Source: Streptosporangiaceae bacterium (GTDB lineage Bacteria; Actinomycetota; Actinomycetes; Streptosporangiales; Streptosporangiaceae). From it: 5,474 bases of DNA. A program made the position numbers and the translations under genes. Where the stretch lies: the NCBI GenBank assembly GCA_030045295.1, contig JASIGD010000286.1, positions 1-5,474 of the forward strand. The letters are read 5' to 3'. Below, piece after piece: positions 1-5,474 of the stretch (position 1 is the first letter of the stretch; every line of letters starts with the position of its first letter). The notes beneath the pieces are model-generated. The model was not told where the DNA came from. It ran no database searches and saw only the letters and a program-made list of their open reading frames with translations.

Positions 1-1089
1 ATCGACATGATCAGCAAGGACACGTCCCTGCCGGATACCGAGCCACGGCCCGGCTCGCCGTACGGGCCCGGCGACCAGTACTTCACCTGCGGGCCGCGCA
101 ACCATGAATTCCTGCACGAGATGTACTGCGAGGTGTTCGCCGGCCGGCCCGCCCACGTGCTGACCATCGGCGAGATGCCCGGCGTCACCATGCCGCAGGC
201 GGTGCTGTTCACCGATCCGGACCGGCACGAGCTTGACATGGTGTTCCAGTTCGAGCACGTGCAGCTGGACTACGGCGCGAATAAGTACGACCCGCGCCCG
301 CTGCTGCTCCCCGCGCTCAAGGCGTCGCTGGCCGCCTGGCAGGCCGGGCTGGCCGAGCGGGGGTGGAACTCGCTGTACTGGAGCAACCACGACCAGCCCC
401 GTCCGGTGTCTCGGTTCGGCGACGACGGCGCCTACCGCGTGGCCTCGGCCAAGGCGCTGGCCACCGTCTTGCACCTGCACCGCGGCACGCCGTTCGTGTT
501 CCAGGGCGACGAGCTGGGGATGGCCAACGCGCCGTTCGCCACGATCGCCGACTACCGGGACATCCAGACGCTCAACTTCTACGCCGAAGCGGCCGCGCGC
601 GGCGACGTCGACCTGACCGCGTTGCTCGCGGCGATGGGCCGGATGAGCCGTGACCAGGGCCGTACCCCGGTCCAGTGGGACGCCTCGGCCGGGGCCGGCT
701 TCACCAGCGGCACCCCCTGGATCGGAATCAACCCCGATCACGTCCAGGTCAACGCGGCGGCCGAGGTCGGCCGCCCCGGCTCGGTCTTCGAGTACTACCG
801 GCAGCTGATCGCGCTGCGCCACACCGACCCCGTGGTCACCGACGGCGACTTCGAGCTACTGCTCCCCGGTCACCCGGCGATCTGGGCGTTCCTGCGCCGC
901 GGCCGCGACGCCGAGTTGCTGGTCGCGGCGAACTTCTCCGGTGACCATCTCGGGACCCGCCTGCCGCTCGGCCGTGACTGGGCGGCCGCGCGGACCGTGC
1001 TGGCCAACGTGCCCGACAGCCCGCTCGGAGTCCTGCCCGACCTGGAGCTGCGGCCGTGGGAGGCGGTCGTCTGGCGCCGCACCCGGTGA
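1..1089 (+). CDS. GH13 alpha-glucosidase / oligo-1,6-glucosidase, 5'-truncated by the window edge
   Basis: This is a glycoside hydrolase of family 13 that removes glucose from the non-reducing end of alpha-linked oligosaccharides. The frame is open from base 1, so the ATG at 7 is internal. The first visible residues, I-D-M-I-S-K-D, match the segment just after the nucleophile motif G-F-R-M-D-V of oligo-1,6-glucosidases. About 200 N-terminal residues therefore lie outside the window. Visible landmarks, numbered from the first visible codon, are the acid/base Glu58 in TIGEMPG, the transition-state Asp131 in SNHDQPR, the GDELGM segment near 169, and SRDQGRTPVQWD at 216-227. A beta-rich C-terminal domain follows. 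NHDQPR rather than NHDVPR points to the oligo-1,6-glucosidase and trehalose-6-phosphate hydrolase branch. The exact substrate cannot be settled because the residue controlling linkage preference is not visible. The gene converges on pgm, with 5 bases between the stops. Confidence 0.93.
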   Translation: MDMISKDTSLPDTEPRPGSPYGPGDQYFTCGPRNHEFLHEMYCEVFAGRPAHVLTIGEMPGVTMPQAVLFTDPDRHELDMVFQFEHVQLDYGANKYDPRPLLLPALKASLAAWQAGLAERGWNSLYWSNHDQPRPVSRFGDDGAYRVASAKALATVLHLHRGTPFVFQGDELGMANAPFATIADYRDIQTLNFYAEAAARGDVDLTALLAAMGRMSRDQGRTPVQWDASAGAGFTSGTPWIGINPDHVQVNAAAEVGRPGSVFEYYRQLIALRHTDPVVTDGDFELLLPGHPAIWAFLRRGRDAELLVAANFSGDHLGTRLPLGRDWAAARTVLANVPDSPLGVLPDLELRPWEAVVWRRTR

Positions 1090-1094
1090 CCGGA

Positions 1095-2729
1095 TCAGCC
1101 GATGGCGGCCGCGATGATCTCCCGCGCCTGCTCCTGGATCGCGGCGAGGTGCTCGGGGCCGCGGAAGGACTCGGCGTACAGCTTGTAGACGTCTTCCGTC
1201 CCGGACGGGCGGGCAGCGAACCAGCCAGACGCGGCGACGACCTTGAGCCCGCCGATCGCGGCGCCGTTGCCGGGGGCGGTGGTCAGCGCCGCGATGATCT
1301 TCTCGCCCGCGAGCTCACTGGCGGCGACCTGCTCGGGCGAGAGCCGGGCCAGGGCTGCCTTCTGGTCCCGGGTGGCCGCGGTGTCGACGCGGGCGTAGAC
1401 AGGCGCTCCGTAGCGGCCGGCGAGCCCTTGGTAGAGCTGCGACGGCGAGCAGCCGGTCACGGCCGTGATCTCGGAAGCCAGCAGGGCGAGGATGATGCCG
1501 TCCTTGTCCGTCGTCCAGACCGAACCGTCGCGCTGCAGGAACGACGCCCCGGCGCTTTCCTCGCCGCCGAAAGCCACCGACCCGTCCAGCAGCCCGGGCA
1601 CGAACCATTTGAACCCGACCGGGACCTCGAACAGCGCCCGGCCCAGGCCGTCGGTCACCCGGTCGATCATCGAGGAGCTGACCAGGGTCTTCCCGACGGC
1701 CGCCCCGGCCGGCCAGCCGTCCCGGTGTCGGTACAGGTAGTCGATGGCGACCGCGAGGTAGTGGTTGGGGTTGAGCAGGCCCTCGTCGGGCGTGACGATG
1801 CCGTGCCGGTCGGCGTCGGTGTCGTTCCCGGTCGCGACCGTGAATTCGCGCTGGCGGCCGATCAGGCTGGCCATCGCGTAGGGCGACGAGCAGTCCATCC
1901 GGATCTTGCCGTCCCAGTCCAGGGTCATGAACCGGAACGTTTCGTCCACGTCCGGGTTGACGACGGTCAGGTCCAGGCCGTAGCGATCGCCGATCTCGCC
2001 CCAGTACGCGACGCTCGCCCCGCCGAGCGGATCGGCGCCGATGCGCACCCCCGCCGCCCTGATCGCGGCCAGGTCCACCGCTTGCCCCAGAGCGGCCACG
2101 TAGCTGCCGAGGAAGTCGAACTTGCCGGTGGTACCGGCCGCGGCCGCCCGGGCGTACGGGACCCGTCGCACGGCCGTCAGGCCGTCGGTGAGCAGCGCGT
2201 TCGCACGGTCCTGGATCTGCCCGGTGATGTCGGTGCCCGCGGGTCCGCCGTCGGGCGGGTTGTACTTGAAGCCGCCGTCCGAAGGCGGGTTGTGCGAGGG
2301 CGTGACCACGATCCCGTCGGCGCGGGCGGGCCCGGTCGCGTTGTGCGCCAGGATCGCCCGGGACACCGCCGGGGTCGGCGTGTACCCGCCGCGGGCGTCG
2401 ACCATCACCCGCACGCCGTTGGCGGCCAGCACCTCCAGCGCGCTGACCTGGGCCGGCTCGGACAGCGCGTGCGTGTCGGCGCCCAGGTACAGCGGCCCGT
2501 CGATGCCCTGGCCGGCCCGGTACTCGCAGATGGCCTGGGTGGTGGCCAGGATATGGTCCTCGTTGAACGTCGCGGCGAACGCCGATCCGCGATGACCGGA
2601 CGTGCCGAACGACACGCGCTGCGCGGCATCGCCCGGATCGGGGCGCACCGCGTAGTACGCGGTGACCAGCTTCGCGACGTCCACGAGATCTTCAGCAGTA
2701 GCGGGCCGCCCCGCGCGCGCATCCGGCAT
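1095..2729 (-). CDS. pgm: Phosphoglucomutase (alpha-D-glucose-phosphate-specific)
   Basis: A cytoplasmic enzyme that interconverts glucose-1-phosphate and glucose-6-phosphate, linking glycogen, trehalose and cell-wall sugar nucleotide synthesis with glycolysis. The 544-residue product is full length (E. coli Pgm is about 546). All four functional loops are present. The phosphoserine loop TPSHNPP carries catalytic Ser145. The magnesium loop [10 protein letters not shown] has Asp303, Asp305 and Asp307. The sugar-binding loop GGEESAG is at 388-394, and the phosphate-binding loop RPSGTED is at 507-513. The early FGTSGHRG motif is at 41-48. The ATG at 2729 is supported because the N-terminus (RAGRPAT, then a segment like VAKLVTAYY) aligns with the known E. 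coli start. The region just upstream, read on the minus strand, has no strong Shine-Dalgarno sequence, so initiation may be weak or leaderless. The gene is divergent from the threonine synthase-like gene and convergent with the glucosidase. Confidence 0.97.
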   Translation of the reverse strand: MPDARAGRPATAEDLVDVAKLVTAYYAVRPDPGDAAQRVSFGTSGHRGSAFAATFNEDHILATTQAICEYRAGQGIDGPLYLGADTHALSEPAQVSALEVLAANGVRVMVDARGGYTPTPAVSRAILAHNATGPARADGIVVTPSHNPPSDGGFKYNPPDGGPAGTDITGQIQDRANALLTDGLTAVRRVPYARAAAAGTTGKFDFLGSYVAALGQAVDLAAIRAAGVRIGADPLGGASVAYWGEIGDRYGLDLTVVNPDVDETFRFMTLDWDGKIRMDCSSPYAMASLIGRQREFTVATGNDTDADRHGIVTPDEGLLNPNHYLAVAIDYLYRHRDGWPAGAAVGKTLVSSSMIDRVTDGLGRALFEVPVGFKWFVPGLLDGSVAFGGEESAGASFLQRDGSVWTTDKDGIILALLASEITAVTGCSPSQLYQGLAGRYGAPVYARVDTAATRDQKAALARLSPEQVAASELAGEKIIAALTTAPGNGAAIGGLKVVAASGWFAARPSGTEDVYKLYAESFRGPEHLAAIQEQAREIIAAAIG

Positions 2730-2767
2730 GCCGCCATACTGACACGCGAAGCCAGATCGTAGACACC
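2730..2767. promoter_or_regulatory. Divergent intergenic region between pgm and the threonine synthase-like gene
   Basis: These 38 bases separate two divergent starts, so promoters for both genes should lie here or reach into the opposite coding sequence. On the minus strand TACGAT (bases 2761 down to 2756) resembles a -10 box and would give a leader of about 20 bases for pgm, but no good -35 element sits upstream of it. On the plus strand CATACT (2735-2740) is a weak -10 candidate. Neither start has a recognisable Shine-Dalgarno sequence. No inverted repeat that would suggest an operator was seen. The exact promoter positions are guesses. Confidence 0.35.
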
Positions 2768-4042
<1,275 letters not shown>

Positions 4043-4067
4043 CGGCGTGGTCGCCGGAGGCGAACGG

Positions 4068-4082
4068 AGCGCCGGGGGCGCT
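4068..4082 (+). terminator. GC-rich hairpin downstream of the threonine synthase-like gene
   Basis: AGCGCC (4068-4073), loop GGG, then GGCGCT (4077-4082) forms a perfect six-base-pair stem, starting 26 bases after the stop at 4042. No T-run follows, so it is not a classical intrinsic terminator. Actinobacterial terminators often lack the T-run, which keeps the idea open. Short perfect stems are also common by chance at this G+C content. Confidence 0.25.
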
Positions 4083-4187
4083 GACGTCGAAGCGGCCGCT
4101 GTCGGTCCCGTCTTGCCGCCGGTCATGACGCGTGGCGCGGTGACTACCCCGGCCCGGCATCACCTCGCCCTCGGCCAGCTTCTCGGT

Positions 4188-4192
4188 GGAGG
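4188..4192 (+). promoter_or_regulatory. Shine-Dalgarno site that fixes the MalY/PatB-type start
   Basis: GGAGG lies 8 bases before GTG 4201, an ideal spacing. It rules out the out-of-frame ATG at 4193, which directly abuts the motif, and the in-frame upstream GTG at 4186, which overlaps it. It is the only strong ribosome-binding sequence before any start in the window. Confidence 0.75.
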
Positions 4193-4200
4193 ATGACGGT

Positions 4201-5474
4201 GTGCCCCGAACTCTCAGGCAGGCGATCGATACCACGAGCGTGGCGACGCTCCGCGCTCGCGGCAGCTTCAAATGGGTGGCGCCGGGCCCGGACGGGTTCG
4301 GCGCCGCCGTGGCGGAGATGGACTTCGGCGCCGCGCCGCCGATCCTCGACGCGCTCGCGGGGCTGTCTGCCGACGCGAACTTCGGCTACCTCCCGCCGCC
4401 CCTGGCCCACGAGCTGGCCGAGGCCTGCGCGGAATACCAGCAGCGCGGTTACGGCTGGGCCGTCGATCCCGCGCTGGTCCGCAACGTCCCGGACGTGCTC
4501 AAGGCGCTCGAGCTTGCCATCACGCACTTCTCGCGGCCGGGCTCGCCGGTCATCTTGCCGACCCCGGCGTACATGCCGTTCCTCACCGTGCCAGGCTTCC
4601 TCGGCCGCGAGATCATCCAGGTCCGGATGCTCGACGCCGACGGCTTGTTCACCTTCGACCTGGACGCGATCGAAGATGCGTTCCGGGCCGGGGGGCATCT
4701 GCTCATCTTTTGCAATCCGTACAACCCGCTGGGGCGGGTCTTCGTCCCGGGCGAGATGGCCCAGCTGACCGAGGTGGTCGAACGGCACGGCGGCCGGGTT
4801 TTCGCCGACGAGATCCACGGTCCGCTCGTCTACCCGGGCATGCGCCACGTTCCCTACGCGTCCACGTCCGACGCCGCCGCGGCGCACACCTTGACGGCCA
4901 CGTCCGCCTCGAAGGCCTGGAACCTGGCCGGCCTCAAGTGCGCCGAGGTGATCCTCACCAACGAGCCCGACCGCGAGCGCTGGGATCAGATGGGATTCTT
5001 CGCCACGCGCGGTGCGAGCAATCCGGGCGTCGTCGCGAACATCGCCGCGTTCCGGCACGGCGACGCGTGGCTGACCGAAGTCCTCGGCTACCTCGATGAC
5101 AGCCGCCGCCTCCTCGCTGACCTGCTAAGCCGCTACCTGCCGCTGGTCCGCTACCGGCCGCCTGACGGCACCTACCTGGCCTGGGTCGACTGCGCCGCGC
5201 TGGACCTGCCCTGCTCGCCGGGCGAACTGGTCACCGACCACGCGCACGTCACCGTCGTGGACGGCCCGGCGTTCGGCGCGGGCGGCGCGGGGTCGTTCCG
5301 GTTCAACTTCGCCACGCCGCGGCCGATCCTCGCCGACATGGTCGAGCGCATCGCCGCCGCTCTGAGCTCCCGGCCAGGGCCGGCCCGTTTACAGCAGGCG
5401 CAGCTGGCGGCCGGCGGGCTTGCGCGTCCGGCCCGGCGCGGCCGCGCCGAGCAGTGCCGGGTCGATCGCGGCCA
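4201..5474 (+). CDS. MalY/PatB-type aminotransferase class I/II (putative cystathionine beta-lyase / C-S lyase), no stop within window
   Basis: A fold-type I PLP enzyme of the MalY/PatB class. Members commonly cleave C-S bonds, for example cystathionine to homocysteine, pyruvate and ammonia, and are predicted cytoplasmic. Landmarks from GTG 4201 are VAEMDF at 37-42, PTPAYMPF near 120-130, CNPYNPLGR at 171-179 with Asn175, ADEIHGPLVYPG at 202-213 with Asp203 for the PLP ring nitrogen, SASKAWNLAG with PLP Lys238, and substrate-carboxylate Arg367 in SFRFNF. The start is set by GGAGG 8 bases upstream. The NPxNPTGR motif has Leu in place of Thr. The family core ends near residue 388 (RIAAAL), but the frame stays open to the window edge. 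That gives at least 36 further Arg/Ala/Gly-rich residues, including a TTA codon at residue 397. The extension runs antisense to the minus-strand gene ending at 5389. The substrate cannot be told from sequence; a true aminotransferase role is the main alternative. Confidence 0.9.
   Translation, partial: MPRTLRQAIDTTSVATLRARGSFKWVAPGPDGFGAAVAEMDFGAAPPILDALAGLSADANFGYLPPPLAHELAEACAEYQQRGYGWAVDPALVRNVPDVLKALELAITHFSRPGSPVILPTPAYMPFLTVPGFLGREIIQVRMLDADGLFTFDLDAIEDAFRAGGHLLIFCNPYNPLGRVFVPGEMAQLTEVVERHGGRVFADEIHGPLVYPGMRHVPYASTSDAAAAHTLTATSASKAWNLAGLKCAEVILTNEPDRERWDQMGFFATRGASNPGVVANIAAFRHGDAWLTEVLGYLDDSRRLLADLLSRYLPLVRYRPPDGTYLAWVDCAALDLPCSPGELVTDHAHVTVVDGPAFGAGGAGSFRFNFATPRPILADMVERIAAALSSRPGPARLQQAQLAAGGLARPARRGRAEQCRVDRG
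5389..5474 (-). CDS. C-terminal end of an unidentified minus-strand gene (partial)
   Basis: Reading leftward from the window edge, one minus-strand frame is open for 27 codons and stops at TAA (5391-5389). The tail begins A-A-I-D-P-A-L-L-G and ends R-K-P-A-G-R-Q-L-R-L-L. All but one of its 27 codons (GCA) end in G or C, as expected for a real gene of this genome. The basic, Gly/Pro-containing tail resembles a disordered C-terminus. No family can be named from so little. The gene converges on the MalY/PatB-type gene and overlaps its open 3' extension. The overlapping plus-strand frame is also GC3-rich (24 of 27), so composition alone does not settle which strand is coding here. Confidence 0.5.
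   Translation of the reverse strand, partial: AAIDPALLGAAAPGRTRKPAGRQLRLL

Noticed and set aside
7..1089. ATG at 7 as the true start of the glucosidase
   Set aside because: The frame is open upstream to base 1, and the residues there align inside the catalytic barrel of GH13 rather than at an N-terminus.
1056..2762. A 568-codon plus-strand open frame fully antisense to pgm
   Set aside because: It mirrors pgm, whose four catalytic loops are intact. Its translation is Arg/Gly/Asp/Val-rich with no recognisable motif. Long antisense frames are expected where third positions are almost always G or C.
4193..4768. An ATG-started plus-strand frame just after GGAGG
   Set aside because: The ATG abuts the Shine-Dalgarno with no spacer, and the product is Arg/Ser/Thr-rich without motifs. 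GTG 4201 in the other frame has ideal spacing and yields the conserved enzyme.
4144..5058. A 304-codon minus-strand open frame antisense to the MalY/PatB-type gene
   Set aside because: The plus-strand frame carries every PLP-enzyme motif in order. The antisense product has no recognisable domain.

Overview
The window has the hallmarks of a high-GC actinobacterium. Base composition is strongly G+C-rich, codons end overwhelmingly in G or C, two of the starts are GTG, and ribosome-binding sites are clear only in places. The content is mainly central carbon and amino-acid metabolism. I see no mobile element, RNA gene, CRISPR array or phage gene.

Layout from left to right. (1) The 3' two-thirds of a GH13 alpha-glucosidase gene (+), entering from the left edge and ending at 1089. 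(2) A complete alpha-D-glucose phosphoglucomutase gene, pgm (-, 1095-2729), convergent with the glucosidase and only 5 bases from it. (3) A 38-base divergent intergenic region (2730-2767). (4) A complete gene for a threonine synthase-like PLP enzyme (+, 2768-4042) with an N-terminal four-cysteine knuckle. (5) A 158-base gap (4043-4200) with a GC-rich hairpin and a good Shine-Dalgarno site. (6) A fold-type I PLP enzyme of the MalY/PatB class (+, from GTG 4201). It contains all its catalytic motifs and has no in-frame stop before the window ends. (7) At the right edge, the last 27 codons of an unidentified minus-strand gene whose TAA lies at 5389-5391, antisense to the tail of gene 6.

How the genes could work together. 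The glucosidase releases glucose from oligosaccharides, and Pgm interconverts glucose-1-phosphate and glucose-6-phosphate. They therefore fit one area of sugar and glycogen metabolism, although they lie on opposite strands and are not an operon. The threonine synthase and the MalY-type C-S lyase both belong to pathways that branch from homoserine (threonine on one side, cystathionine to homocysteine on the other). They are co-oriented, but the 158-base gap and the separate ribosome-binding site make tight co-transcription uncertain.

The region looks ordinary, and I found no convincing new system. The points most worth a second look are the open 3' end of the MalY-type gene with its rare TTA codon, the coding-like composition on the minus strand around 3984-4124, and the true substrate of the threonine synthase-like protein.
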